Of a DNA stretch of 64,000 nucleotides, positions 25,932 to 34,995 are shown piece by piece. Origin of the DNA: Qipengyuania profundimaris. Its GTDB lineage: Bacteria > Pseudomonadota > Alphaproteobacteria > Sphingomonadales > Sphingomonadaceae. The DNA lies in the NCBI RefSeq assembly GCF_030717945.1, contig NZ_JAVAIM010000001.1:2650631-2714630 (forward strand). The letters are read 5' to 3'. A program made the position numbers and the translations under genes. Every line of letters begins with the position of its first letter. The first letter of the stretch is position 1. The notes under the pieces are model-generated. The model was not told where the DNA came from, did not search any database, and was given only the letters and a program-made list of their open reading frames with translations.

Positions 25932-26260
25932 TGGACGGGGACAAGAAGGACGAGGTCTATTCCGATTTTACCGACTGCGTGAACATGCAGCCGAAAGAAC
26001 TCGAGGAATGGCTCGATACCGAAAAGTCGAAATCGGTCGGCGACAATGACGGCGGCGAAAGCACCGGCCACCGGTCGGGCCGCCGGATCGTCGAGATCAA
26101 GCGGACGAAGAAAGACGACCTGACGGACAGCCAGTACGAGCACATGCAGAAGGTCGTCGGCTATGTGCACCGTCACACCGCGCAAAAGCCTTCCGGCGAC
26201 ATCGAAGAAAGCGATTGGCGCTACAGCCTGATGAACTGGGGTCACGACCCCTGTAAATGA
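25931..26260 (+). CDS. DUF3140-family protein
   Basis: The 109-residue protein matches DUF3140: YSDFTDCVNMQPKELEEWL, then RRIVEIKRTKKDDLTDSQYE and DWRYSLMNWGHDP. I place the start at ATG 25931, which overlaps the DUF3008 stop. Family members are predicted DNA- or chromatin-associated in some annotations, but no activity is established. Confidence 0.8.
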   Translation: MDGDKKDEVYSDFTDCVNMQPKELEEWLDTEKSKSVGDNDGGESTGHRSGRRIVEIKRTKKDDLTDSQYEHMQKVVGYVHRHTAQKPSGDIEESDWRYSLMNWGHDPCK

Positions 26261-26265
26261 GCCGA

Positions 26266-26288
26266 CCGGGGAGGTTCAGTCCTCCCCG
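26266..26288. terminator. hairpin between DUF3140 and dipeptidase genes
   Basis: CGGGGAGG at 26267-26274 pairs with CCTCCCCG at 26281-26288. It lies between convergent genes and covers the last codons of the dipeptidase. There is no clear T run. Confidence 0.45.
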
Positions 26289-27544
26289 TCGCGCGGCGCA
26301 CCCACAGCATATTCGATCGGCGTAGCGTTCCGCTGGGTTGCCGCATAGGCCTCCGCCGCGCGCAAGACCCGCATCATGTTGCGCGAGGAAATCTTTTCGA
26401 GATCCTCCTGCGAATAGCCGCGCCGGGCCAGTTCGACGAATAGCGCCGGATAGCCGGTTACGTCTTCCATGCCGACCGGGCCGTTGGGCATGCCGTCGTA
26501 ATCCCCGCCGATGCCGATGTTGTCGATCCCGGCGACTTCGCGGACATGGTCGATATGGTCGGCCATATCGGAGATAGTCGATACCGGCGCGCGGTTCTCC
26601 GCATCCCAGACCGCAAGCTGCGCTTCGACTTCGTCGGGCCGACCGGGAAGCAGAGCTTCGAGCCGCGCCTGCTCCGAAGCGCGATTGGCGGAATGCTGGC
26701 GCAAATCCTCGGTCAGGAACCACGGTAGTGCCACCACCATCACGATGCCGCCATTCTGCGGCAGGCGGGCGAGCACGCTGTCCGGCACGTTGCGCAAATG
26801 GCCGTTGATCGCCCGCGCGCCGGAGTGACTGAAGATTACCGGTGCACCGGCCACGTCGATCGCATCGTGCATCGCCTCCTCGCTGACATGGCTGAGATCG
26901 ACCAGCATGCCGATGCGATTCATCTCGCGCACGACGTCCATGCCGAAAGCGTTCAATCCGCCATGCTTGGGCGCGTCGGTCGCACTATCGGCCCAACTCA
27001 GTGTGGTGCCATGGGTCAGCGTCATATAGCGGGCACCGAGATCGTACATCTGGCGCAACACGGCAAGGCTCGATCCGATCGAGTGCCCGCCTTCCATCCC
27101 GAGCAATGAGGCCACGCGCCCCGCCGCCATCGCCTGTTCGACGTCGTCTGCAGTCAGCGCGAGCTGCAGCGTGTCGGGATAGCGCGCGATCAACCGCTTG
27201 GTCACGTCGATCTGCTCGATGGTCGCCTGCACGGCTTCGGGTTCCGGCAGGCTGGCGCTGACATAGACCGACCACCACTGCGCGCCGACCTTGCCGGTGC
27301 GCAGGCGCGCAATGTCGGTGTGCATCGCAGCCCGATCCTCGGTCGCCGTATCGAGCGTGTCGGCGAAATCGAAATCGTTGATGCGGTTGTCGAACCGGCT
27401 GCGAAGCTGGATCGGCACGTCGTTGTGGCCATCCCACACCGGCGCCGCTTCGAGCGCAGCTGCGGCGGTTTGCTCGGCCCGGTCCTGTGCGGCGAGCGGG
27501 CTGGTCGTGATGAGAAACGCGGCGGCGAGAGCGAGTGTGCGCAT
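26276..27544 (-). CDS. secreted membrane-dipeptidase family (M19) peptidase
   Basis: The 422-residue zinc peptidase of the renal dipeptidase family starts at ATG 27544 with a signal peptide MRTLALAAAFLITTSPLAAQ. Metal-binding sequences are visible in VWDGHNDVPIQL (His-x-Asp), LLGMEGGHSIG (Glu), MLVDLSHVSEEA and VIFSHSGARAI. It probably cleaves dipeptides in the periplasm. It is divergent from the DUF427 gene. Confidence 0.92.
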   Translation of the reverse strand: MRTLALAAAFLITTSPLAAQDRAEQTAAAALEAAPVWDGHNDVPIQLRSRFDNRINDFDFADTLDTATEDRAAMHTDIARLRTGKVGAQWWSVYVSASLPEPEAVQATIEQIDVTKRLIARYPDTLQLALTADDVEQAMAAGRVASLLGMEGGHSIGSSLAVLRQMYDLGARYMTLTHGTTLSWADSATDAPKHGGLNAFGMDVVREMNRIGMLVDLSHVSEEAMHDAIDVAGAPVIFSHSGARAINGHLRNVPDSVLARLPQNGGIVMVVALPWFLTEDLRQHSANRASEQARLEALLPGRPDEVEAQLAVWDAENRAPVSTISDMADHIDHVREVAGIDNIGIGGDYDGMPNGPVGMEDVTGYPALFVELARRGYSQEDLEKISSRNMMRVLRAAEAYAATQRNATPIEYAVGAPRDGED

Positions 27545-27608
27545 AAATGGAACCCCTTGCGATGTCGTGGGCTGTCCTAGCAAAGACAGACTGCAAGGAA
27601 AGGCGGGA

Positions 27609-27902
27609 ATGATGACGATCGAAGCACGGTGGAACGGCGAGACCCTGGCGCGGAGCGACGACACAGTCGTCGTGGAGGGTAATCATTATTTTCCGGCCAA
27701 GGATGTGGCGCGCGGCGTTCTGACGACCAGCGACAAGACCACCACCTGCCCGTGGAAAGGCACGGCACAGTACCATTCGATCAATGCGGGCGGCGCAATC
27801 AATCCCGACGCCGCATGGTACTATCCCGAACCGAAGCCCGACGCCGCCCATATCAAGGGCCGCATCGCTTTCTGGAATGGTGTCGAGGTGGTCGAGGTTT
27901 GA
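27609..27902 (+). CDS. DUF427-family protein
   Basis: The 97-residue single-domain protein matches DUF427: EARWNGETLARSDDTVVVEG, then HYFPAKDV, CPWKGTAQYHS and AWYYPEPKPDAAHIKGRIAFW. The reaction is not established for the family. The following gene starts inside its stop region with TTG. Confidence 0.85.
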   Translation: MMTIEARWNGETLARSDDTVVVEGNHYFPAKDVARGVLTTSDKTTTCPWKGTAQYHSINAGGAINPDAAWYYPEPKPDAAHIKGRIAFWNGVEVVEV

Positions 27903-28135
27903 GCAACCTCGAAGCAGAAATTCTGAAAATGCTCGGCCGTCGCGCCGAAGGCGCGACTTTGTGCCCCAGCGAGGTGGCCCGCTTTGTGTCCCCCGATGAC
28001 TGGCGTGCGGAGATGATTGCAGTGCATGCTGCGACCGACAAATTGGTCAGCCGCGGCGAATTCTCGCTCAGCTGGAAAGGCGAACCGATGCCACGGCGCA
28101 AAGGACCTTACCGTATCGGCAAGCCTTCCCAATGA
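27899..28135 (+). CDS. DUF3253-family protein, TTG start
   Basis: The 78-residue protein matches DUF3253 (ILKMLGRRAEGATLCPSEVA, then DDWRAEM and GPYRIGKP), a small winged-helix-like family. The start is TTG 27899, overlapping the DUF427 TGA, because no ATG precedes the conserved part. The next gene overlaps its end by four bases. Confidence 0.8.
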   Translation: MSNLEAEILKMLGRRAEGATLCPSEVARFVSPDDWRAEMIAVHAATDKLVSRGEFSLSWKGEPMPRRKGPYRIGKPSQ

Positions 28136-28533
28136 TCCAGGTGGTCGTCAGACTGTTGCTGGCGGTTTTCTTTGCAACCGCCGGGTATCTGCATCTTGCG
28201 CGCCCGGAACCGTTTCTCACGATCATGCCACCTTGGGTGCCCATGGCCGAAGCCGTCGTGTTCTGGACCGGCATTGCCGAACTGCTGGGCGCAGTCGCTT
28301 TGTTCCAGGGCGTCTCGATACCGTTGCGTCGAGCCGGCGCGATCGGCCTCGCGCTTTACGCAGTGTGCGTGTTTCCGGCAAATATCCATCACTTCGCGCT
28401 CGACATGGCGCGCCCCGATGGCGGGCTGGGGCTCGGCTATCACATACCGAGAATGTTCGCGCAGCCACTCGTGATCTGGCTCACGCTGTGGTCCGGCGGC
28501 GTCACGGACTGGCCGTTTCGCCGCCGGTCCTGA
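28132..28533 (+). CDS. DoxX-like integral membrane protein
   Basis: The 133-residue protein has about four membrane helices. LLLAVFFATAGYLHLARPEPFLTIMPPWVP resembles DoxX/DoxD-like proteins, and the end reads FPANIHHFALD then PRMFAQPLVIWLTLW. The function is unknown. Its ATG overlaps the DUF3253 stop, making a three-gene overlapping set. Confidence 0.82.
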   Translation: MIQVVVRLLLAVFFATAGYLHLARPEPFLTIMPPWVPMAEAVVFWTGIAELLGAVALFQGVSIPLRRAGAIGLALYAVCVFPANIHHFALDMARPDGGLGLGYHIPRMFAQPLVIWLTLWSGGVTDWPFRRRS

Positions 28534-28539
28534 GCAGGA

Positions 28540-28791
28540 TCAGCTCATGTGCTTCGAGACGGCGCCCGTCATCTTGAACATGGAGATCTGTTCCTTGCCG
28601 ATCACCGCGCCGAGCTTGTCGTCGGGGTTGATCATGCGCTTGTCCTTGGAATCCTGCAGGTTGTTCGCCTTGATGTGATCCCACACCTTCGACGTGACCT
28701 GGGCGCGGGTCATGGGACCCTTGCCGACCACGTTTTCCAGTTCCGGCGTCAGGTTCACCGGCTTCTGCAATGCGTTGTTCTTGCCAGCCAT
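28540..28791 (-). CDS. SWIB/MDM2-domain protein
   Basis: The 83-residue protein is almost entirely a SWIB domain: PVNLTPELENVVGKGPMTRA, then VTSKVWDHIKANNLQDSKDK and MFKMTGAVSKHM. Bacterial SWIB proteins are small and chromatin-like in ancestry (also found in Chlamydia). The role here is unknown. Confidence 0.9.
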   Translation of the reverse strand: MAGKNNALQKPVNLTPELENVVGKGPMTRAQVTSKVWDHIKANNLQDSKDKRMINPDDKLGAVIGKEQISMFKMTGAVSKHMS

Positions 28792-28816
28792 GATAATTCC
28801 TTTCCTTGGCTATGCT

Positions 28817-29401
28817 TCAATCATCGTCGTCGAGATCCTCTAGGTCCAGTTCCTCGACCTGATGGCCTTCGAACCGGGCGGTGAGGACCGCGGCGGCGGT
28901 CACGTGTCCGTCCAGATTTCGGACGAGTTCCTCATGCGTCGCACCCGGCATCAATGTGAGCGGGAGATCGACGGCAAAAAGCTGAAACAGGTAACGATGC
29001 TCTTCTCCAAGCGGCGGGTCGGGCAGGAGCCATTCGGAATTCCCATGGGCGTTCTTGCCGGTGCGCGGCGGGACTTCCCCTTCCAGCAGCTTGCCCTTCT
29101 GGCCGGGCAGCCCCCAAACCGTCCAATGCACCTGGCCCGTAACGATATCCTCTGCGACCAGCACCAGTTCCTGCGTACCCGGCGGCGGCGCGGTCCATTC
29201 GAGCGGCGGCGCGACCGCATCTTCTTCGATCGCAGTAAAAGAGGGGTCGAGCTCGCCACCGTGGCGAAAAGCGTCGCTCGCCAGCGCGAAGCCGGAGCGA
29301 CCCAGAGCCTTTTCCTCGGCCACCTTCGCCAAGGTGGGTGCATGCGGCACCTCCCCTCCACCGATCGCCTGTTGGATCCAACCCGGTACGCCGCTCGACA
29401 T
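28817..29401 (-). CDS. YbhB/YbcL (PEBP-like) protein
   Basis: The 194-residue protein of the phosphatidylethanolamine-binding/Raf-kinase-inhibitor-like family has the ligand-site elements PPLEWTAPPPGTQELVLVAED and VHWTVWGLPG and GEEHRYLFQLFAVD. It lacks a signal peptide. The end is strongly acidic (EELDLEDLDDDD). ATG 29401 gives the family-like start. Confidence 0.88.
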   Translation of the reverse strand: MSSGVPGWIQQAIGGGEVPHAPTLAKVAEEKALGRSGFALASDAFRHGGELDPSFTAIEEDAVAPPLEWTAPPPGTQELVLVAEDIVTGQVHWTVWGLPGQKGKLLEGEVPPRTGKNAHGNSEWLLPDPPLGEEHRYLFQLFAVDLPLTLMPGATHEELVRNLDGHVTAAAVLTARFEGHQVEELDLEDLDDDD

Positions 29402-29634
29402 GCTTGCTCCTATGCCCGGCGCACACTGCGCGCGCCTTTCGATAGGAGAGTAAGGCACAGGGACGGGAGGAAAACCATGTGCGGTGGAGGAATTTGCACC
29501 GTTTTCCCCCCGTAAAAACCGAATTTCGCTATTTCCCCCGCCCTTTGGCTGCCTCCTTGATCAGCCCGGATTAATCCCCCATGCCGGAAACACGGGTTCC
29601 GTCGATCGGGACCGCAGGAATTTGGAGACATCGC

Positions 29635-31062
29635 ATGTCTATGGGTCGCACCATTCTCAGCACCACTCTGGCCTTTTCGCTCGCCGCTTGCGGCGGAGGC
29701 GGGAGCGGCGGAAGCACTAGCGGTAGCGGCGGCGGAGCGACCGGCGGAGGCAGTACGAATCAGTGCTCCTTGAGCCAACGCCAGGATTGGGTCCTGGCCC
29801 AGCTGAACGAGTGGTACCTGTTCCCGAACCTGCTCGACACCTCGGTATCGAAGGCGAATTACGACGGCGTCCAGTCCTACATCAACGCTCTTGTGGCACC
29901 CGCCCGCGCGCAAAACCGTGATCGCTTCTTCACCTACATCACCTCAATTGAAGAAGAGAACGATCTTATCCAGAACGGCTCCAACGCGGGTTTCGGCGTT
30001 CGCCTGAGCTACGACACGCAGGCGCGGCGAGTATTCGTGGTGGAAGCCTTCGAAAACGCCCCTGCCTTTGCCGAAGGGATCGACCGGGGGACGGAAATTC
30101 TCGCCATCGGCGGCCAGACGGTGGCTGACATCATGGCGGCCAATCCGAATAATCCCGCAGGTGCGGTTAGCAACGCCCTTGGCCCGAGCGAGCCCGGGGT
30201 CACCCGCGAATTGCGGATTCGCCAGCCGGACGGCACGGAAAGCAGGGTCTCTGTAGCCAAAGAGGAATACAGTCTCGATCCGCTGTCCGATCGCTACGGC
30301 TCGCTGATCCTGGACAACGGCGGGACCAAGGTCGGTTACATAAACCTGCGGACCTTCATCGTCGACGACGCCTCGCGTCAGTTGCGCGATGCTTTCTCCC
30401 AATTCCGGTCGCAGGGTATCGAGCAGGTCATTCTCGATTTTCGCTACAACGGTGGCGGGCTCGTATCGGTAGCGGAACTGCTCGGCGACCTGCTGGCGGC
30501 AGACAAGGTCGGACAGGAATTTTCGACGACTATCTTCAGACCTTCCAAGAGCGAGAACAACGAAACCTACAATTTCAGTTCTCAACCCCAGGCGATTTCC
30601 GCAATGAAGATTGCAGTCATCGGTACGAACGCCACGGCATCGGCTAGCGAACTTCTACCGAATGCGTTCATTCCCTATCTCGGCCAGAATATCGCTTTCG
30701 TCGGGAGCGATACCTTCGGCAAGCCCGTCGGCCAGATCGCCCGCGACCGTTCTGCCTGCGACGATCGCCTGCGCGTGGTCGCCTTCCGCTCGGTCAACCG
30801 CGACGACAACGGCGGCTATTACGATGGGCTCGCCTCGGTCATGCCGCGCACCTGCGCGGCGGCGGACGATTTCCTCGTTCCGCTCGGCGATCCTCGCGAA
30901 GCCTCGATCTCCGCGGCGCTGGATTTCCTCGCCGGTCGCAGTTGCACCGCAATCGGCGCGGCCGACAAGGACGGCACCGTGCAGGCCCGCCTGCCGGAAC
31001 GCGAACTGATGATGCCGAGCGAGCCGAGCGCTGCGCAGCTGCGCATCCCCGGGCTCTTCTGA
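29635..31062 (+). CDS. S41-family (tail-specific) protease, lipoprotein
   Basis: The 475-residue product has a lipobox ending SLAACGGGG followed by a Gly/Ser-rich linker. A PDZ-like segment follows around residues 140-200 (EGIDRGTEILAIGGQTV), and then the S41 protease core. The Ser nucleophile is in TNATASASELLPNAF, the general-base Lys in SDTFGKPVGQI, and DFRYNGGG precedes them. It is expected to face the periplasm. Confidence 0.9.
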   Translation: MSMGRTILSTTLAFSLAACGGGGSGGSTSGSGGGATGGGSTNQCSLSQRQDWVLAQLNEWYLFPNLLDTSVSKANYDGVQSYINALVAPARAQNRDRFFTYITSIEEENDLIQNGSNAGFGVRLSYDTQARRVFVVEAFENAPAFAEGIDRGTEILAIGGQTVADIMAANPNNPAGAVSNALGPSEPGVTRELRIRQPDGTESRVSVAKEEYSLDPLSDRYGSLILDNGGTKVGYINLRTFIVDDASRQLRDAFSQFRSQGIEQVILDFRYNGGGLVSVAELLGDLLAADKVGQEFSTTIFRPSKSENNETYNFSSQPQAISAMKIAVIGTNATASASELLPNAFIPYLGQNIAFVGSDTFGKPVGQIARDRSACDDRLRVVAFRSVNRDDNGGYYDGLASVMPRTCAAADDFLVPLGDPREASISAALDFLAGRSCTAIGAADKDGTVQARLPERELMMPSEPSAAQLRIPGLF

Positions 31063-31074
31063 TCCGGACGGTGC

Positions 31075-31410
31075 ATGGCTGAGAAACAGTACACCAACTT
31101 CGCGGAGTTCTGGCCGTTTTACCTGCGCGAGCATTCGCGCCCTGGTACACGCGCCCTGCACTATATCGGGACTTCGCTGGTCGTGGCGCTGGCCATCGTA
31201 GCTTTGGTGACCGCGAACTGGTGGCTGCTCGCAGCCATGCCGGTCGCGGGGTACTTCTTCGCCTGGATCGCACATTTTGCGCATGAGAAGAACCGGCCTG
31301 CGACCTTTACCTACCCGCTCTGGAGCCTCGGAGCCGATTTCCGCATGTGGTGGCTCTGGTTGACGGGGCGTCTCGGACCCGAACTCGAGCGTGCAGGCGT
31401 CGAGCGCTAG
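31075..31410 (+). CDS. Mpo1-like (DUF962) membrane protein
   Basis: The 111-residue protein has two membrane helices and the family histidines in [11 protein letters not shown] and [15 protein letters not shown]. Yeast Mpo1 of this family is an Fe2+-dependent dioxygenase of 2-hydroxy fatty acids. Whether the bacterial protein does the same is not shown. It overlaps the convergent DUF3429 gene by four bases. Confidence 0.85.
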   Translation: MAEKQYTNFAEFWPFYLREHSRPGTRALHYIGTSLVVALAIVALVTANWWLLAAMPVAGYFFAWIAHFAHEKNRPATFTYPLWSLGADFRMWWLWLTGRLGPELERAGVER

Positions 31411-31862
31411 GCGAGCGCCGCAGCGACCGTAGCGAGACCGAGCCCGACCGAGAGCGGCACCCTGAGCGACATCCACCAGGCGGGCGCCAGCGGGCGCAGC
31501 TTCGCATCGACGGCGAGGCTCATGAGAATGCCGCTCCCCAGCATGATGAGCGACGGCTCGGGCCAGGTCTGGCCGAACACCCATGGCAGATAGGCGACGA
31601 GCGCTATCAGGCTTGGAATGACCGCCACCACCCAGACCCAGCCGAGCGAGCGCCGGTTCTCTGCTGCCGGTGCCATGGCCGCAATGCCCCACCACATGCC
31701 ACCGAGGAAACTGAAGATCAGCGCGGCATAGCCGAAGGCGATCGCCTGCGCGGCATAGCGCCACTCGTCCGGCCCGACATACAGCGCGAGCACGCAAGCA
31801 AATTGCGGCAAGAGGCCGGCAAGGCCGAGAAGGCGGGGAAGCGATGGTACGGTGCGCATCAT
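31407..31862 (-). CDS. DUF3429 membrane protein
   Basis: The 151-residue polytopic protein matches DUF3429, with about five membrane helices and the typical [17 protein letters not shown]. No function is known for the family. Confidence 0.82.
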   Translation of the reverse strand: MMRTVPSLPRLLGLAGLLPQFACVLALYVGPDEWRYAAQAIAFGYAALIFSFLGGMWWGIAAMAPAAENRRSLGWVWVVAVIPSLIALVAYLPWVFGQTWPEPSLIMLGSGILMSLAVDAKLRPLAPAWWMSLRVPLSVGLGLATVAAALA

Positions 31863-31890
31863 CTAGAGTGTCTCCGCCCGCCCAACGCGC

Positions 31891-32310
31891 TCACGGTGTT
31901 GCAGGTCCGGAGAAAGGCTGCCGATCGGTCCATGCACATCCCTCGCGCATTTCGCCGCCGACCAACAGGGTGGCGGTAAAGGGATAGCTGCGGTCGCTCA
32001 TGCCGTCGGAACAGGTGCCGGGCGTGATGGTGAGGTCGAAGGTCGCGCCATCCAGCGTGCCGCTGTACCCCGCGCCGTTGAGCCCGGAAAAGCGTTCGAC
32101 CGGAAAACGCGTTCCGTCCGGATTTTCCGGCGTCGCATAGGATACGGTACCGCCTTCGATCGAACCGTTCCAGAAAGGCTCCGTACCGGTGAAGCGCACG
32201 ATGTCATCGGCAGCGATGGCGTCGAAAGCGTCGCTGCGCTCAGCCTGCTCCCCTGCCTGACATCCAGTCACAAGCGCGGCGATTGTGCAGGCGAACAGAG
32301 AAGTTCTCAT
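31891..32310 (-). CDS. COG3650-like lipoprotein
   Basis: The 139-residue protein has a short signal with lipobox ALVTGCQAG and a beta-rich domain. RFTGTEPFWNGSIEGGTVSY and the terminal CSDGMSDRSYPFTATL are typical of COG3650 proteins. It overlaps the downstream end of the upstream esterase gene by four bases, so both are likely in one transcript. Confidence 0.75.
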   Translation of the reverse strand: MRTSLFACTIAALVTGCQAGEQAERSDAFDAIAADDIVRFTGTEPFWNGSIEGGTVSYATPENPDGTRFPVERFSGLNGAGYSGTLDGATFDLTITPGTCSDGMSDRSYPFTATLLVGGEMREGCAWTDRQPFSGPATP

Positions 32311-33227
32311 GCGGAAACCCTTGCGTGCTGGCGGATGAAGTCCGCCGTCTCGTCCAGCGCTTGCCGCCCCTCCGGCACGGGAAGCAACATCCAGACGTGG
32401 AACATGCCCGGATATTCGCGATAGATATGCGAGCGAGAGCCGAAAGCTGTCAGTTTCTCATCGAGCCGGCGACCATCGACCAGCAGGATGTCGCTCGTGC
32501 CCGAAAAGATTGCAGTCGGAGGCAGTCCTTTCAGCGGTCCGAACAGGGGGCTGACCTTGGGGTCGTCCGGCGCAAGTTCACCGCGATACATAGCACCGCA
32601 TGCTTGAAGGCCCGAAACCGCCAACATCCTGTCACGCGGCTCGATATCGCGCTGCCCCGGCGCATCCGCGGTGGCATCGAGCCAGGGCGAGAACAGGACG
32701 AGCGAGCCAGGTAATTCGCCGCCATCCTCCCGGATCATCTGCGCGAGCGCCAGCGCCATGCCGCCACCTGCGCTGTCACCCATGACGGTTAGCCTATCCG
32801 CGCCGTGTTTCGCAGCGACATCGCCGTAAAGTGCTCGCATGGCATCCAGCACATCGGCTGCCTTGTGCTCGGGCGCGAGCGGATAGAGCGGGACCGTGGC
32901 AGACGCGCCGAGATCGCGGCAGAGCCGCGCGATACTGTCCCAATGGACGGCGGCGATGTCCATCACGTAGCCGCCGCCATGAAGGTAGAGGAGATTTGGC
33001 GCGCTAGCTGCATCGACCCCCCGCGGGGTCATCGTGACGACTTTGAAACCTCGTCTGTCGTCCTCGACAATATCGAATTGCTTGCGAAGCGCGTCACGCG
33101 GCATGACCGTCGGCTTGCGCCGTAAGGCCGCGATGCGGTCCTCGAGCTTGTCCGGCTCGGAAAAGAACCGCTTGATGCCGAGGAGCGGCAAGGCAAGATT
33201 GACGAGGCGTGCTCGCAGGCTGGGCAT
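32307..33227 (-). CDS. alpha/beta hydrolase of the hormone-sensitive lipase family
   Basis: The 306-residue esterase has the oxyanion motif YLHGGGYVM and the nucleophile motif VMGDSAGGGMALA. Asp and His of the triad are likely in SDILLVDGR and MFHVWML. It probably hydrolyses short-chain esters; the natural substrate is unknown. It has no signal peptide. Confidence 0.92.
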   Translation of the reverse strand: MPSLRARLVNLALPLLGIKRFFSEPDKLEDRIAALRRKPTVMPRDALRKQFDIVEDDRRGFKVVTMTPRGVDAASAPNLLYLHGGGYVMDIAAVHWDSIARLCRDLGASATVPLYPLAPEHKAADVLDAMRALYGDVAAKHGADRLTVMGDSAGGGMALALAQMIREDGGELPGSLVLFSPWLDATADAPGQRDIEPRDRMLAVSGLQACGAMYRGELAPDDPKVSPLFGPLKGLPPTAIFSGTSDILLVDGRRLDEKLTAFGSRSHIYREYPGMFHVWMLLPVPEGRQALDETADFIRQHARVSA

Positions 33228-33311
33228 GGTATCGCTATTCCCAATCTACCGACGTGGTAGGCGAGAAGACTAGCGAGGGATTACGTGCTGTCCAGCGGCA
33301 GGGTCCGCACG

Positions 33312-34208
33312 TCAGCGGCCAAAGATGCGCGAAAGCAGCCCGCGCTTGGGCTCTTCCTCTTCTTCTTGGCCGGTTTCGAGGACCCGGCGGCGCAGGTCTG
33401 AGCCGGTCGGCTTCTTTTCTTCCTCGACGGGTCGAACCTGAATGAAGTCGGCGGCGAGGATCGGGGCGCATTCGCTCGCCTCGGTCTTGCGCTGCGGCTC
33501 GACCGTCCGCGCACCTATGCCGTGGACCATCACGATTTCAGGCCGCATCTCCACCGTTCCGGCGAGCACCGGAATACCGCCTGGCAGGCCGTGGATGGTG
33601 CATTCGCTGGCAACCGCTTGCTGGAACAGAAGCGCGCGCCACCAGCAGCCGAGCACATATTCGACATAGCGCAACGGCGCATCTTCGGGCGCACCATCGC
33701 GGAAGAAGTGGCGCTGCTTGTGATGCAGCAGTGCCGTGTTGAGCTCGTCCAGTCCGTCGATGTCGAGATAGACTTCGATGTCCTCGTCATATCCGGCCCA
33801 GGCGGGGCCGTCTTCCGCCTGCATCTGGGCAAACAGGTCCGCCTCGCGCGCCGTGCTGAATCCGAACGCCTCGTCCGTGTAGAGGCCGAGCATCATGAAC
33901 GGGTGATGGAGTTGCCCCTTCTCGAAGGCCCGGTCAGCCTCGTTTGCCACCGCCAGCGTGACGCCGGTGATCGTTTCGCCCTCGTGGTCCTGAATGGCTT
34001 CGACCAGTTCCGGCCATCCGGCGATGGTCACGCCTTCGGGCGTCGTACGCAGGCACATGCGCCCGAATTCGCTTTCGAGCTGCTCGATCGCCGGTTGGAG
34101 GATGCCGTGGATGTCGTCGAGACTGCCCGCCTCGAACAGGCGCCGCAGGTCGCTTTCCCAGGCGTCCTCGCCCTTGGCGGTCGCAAATGTCAGTTGCAGG
34201 TCATGCAT
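33312..34208 (-). CDS. conserved hypothetical protein, 298 residues
   Basis: I do not recognise a characterised family. The protein (ATG 34208) is soluble, acidic in its first two thirds, and has no signal peptide or membrane helix. It ends in a Glu-rich then basic tail (EEEEEPKRGLLSRIFGR). Sequences such as DEDIEVYLDIDGLDELN suggest an alpha/beta domain. It stands alone between the esterase and a divergent gene. Confidence 0.7.
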   Translation of the reverse strand: MHDLQLTFATAKGEDAWESDLRRLFEAGSLDDIHGILQPAIEQLESEFGRMCLRTTPEGVTIAGWPELVEAIQDHEGETITGVTLAVANEADRAFEKGQLHHPFMMLGLYTDEAFGFSTAREADLFAQMQAEDGPAWAGYDEDIEVYLDIDGLDELNTALLHHKQRHFFRDGAPEDAPLRYVEYVLGCWWRALLFQQAVASECTIHGLPGGIPVLAGTVEMRPEIVMVHGIGARTVEPQRKTEASECAPILAADFIQVRPVEEEKKPTGSDLRRRVLETGQEEEEEPKRGLLSRIFGR

Positions 34209-34351
34209 CACTCGTCTCTCGCTTCCGGCTTTCCGGAGGTTTCGCGCAGTGCATACGCGCAAAGTGTCACCACGCTGTTAACCTAGCCGCTGAACCATTG
34301 CAGACCGGTTCAATGCATCGGTTAAAGCGGTGTGAATGCCGAGGGTGGGCG

Positions 34352-34963
34352 ATGCTCGTAAAGAGGGCCGCGGAACCGGGCGCACGGTCCGCTCATTCCT
34401 TCAGCAGAACCATGACAAGCGGTCCCAACATCAATCTTGCCCGCACAGGCTTCGCCGTTGCCCTCCTCGGCGTGGTGCTCGGCGGCATGCTGACCGGTGA
34501 AGCCATCGGCGAAACGCCGATGTTGCAAAAGCGTGGTCACGAGTTCGCCCTTCCGCAAACGCCTGCACCCGAGGTTTCGAGAACGGCGAGCCGGAACACC
34601 CCTGATCACTATCCTCTCGTGACGCCCGAGGGTACGATCCCAGTGGCGGAGCTAGCCTTTCATGGACGGCTGCGGGATCAACGCCTGGAGTGGTTCGACC
34701 AAGGCGATACGACCCGTCTCGATGCCGACTACGAGAACTTCTTCGACGAAGCCGAAGTCGATGCGCTGGCGTCTGGTCCTGCAGTAAGGCGTGAGCCGAT
34801 CGAGCAACGCAAGCTTCGCGCCCCCTCGCCGACACGACGTTCGACGACCGCTGGTGCCGTCATCGTCGAGCCACTCGCCGGCACCCTCGAGGTGGAGCCG
34901 ATCGAAGATACGCCCGAACCGGTGTCCATCGATATTCCGGAAAACAAAAAGGGCGACCTCTAA
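34352..34963 (+). CDS. unknown membrane-anchored protein, 203 residues
   Basis: ATG 34352 has GAGGGTGGG upstream; ATG 34412 is an alternative start. The protein has one helix (TGFAVALLGVVLGGMLTGEAI) and then a long polar Pro/Glu/Arg-rich part ending EPVSIDIPENKKGDL. This looks like a single-pass protein with its C-terminal part outside. No family is recognised. A terminator overlaps its stop. Confidence 0.55.
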   Translation: MLVKRAAEPGARSAHSFSRTMTSGPNINLARTGFAVALLGVVLGGMLTGEAIGETPMLQKRGHEFALPQTPAPEVSRTASRNTPDHYPLVTPEGTIPVAELAFHGRLRDQRLEWFDQGDTTRLDADYENFFDEAEVDALASGPAVRREPIEQRKLRAPSPTRRSTTAGAVIVEPLAGTLEVEPIEDTPEPVSIDIPENKKGDL

Positions 34964-34975
34964 GGTCGCCCTTTT
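34947..34975. terminator. bidirectional terminator overlapping the stop codon
   Basis: AAAAGGGCGACC (34947-34958) pairs with GGTCGCCCTTTT (34964-34975), and the TAA of the plus-strand gene lies in the loop. It serves the plus-strand gene and probably the convergent fasciclin gene. Confidence 0.85.
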
Positions 34976-34995
34976 CTATGCGAATTATCGAGCGC

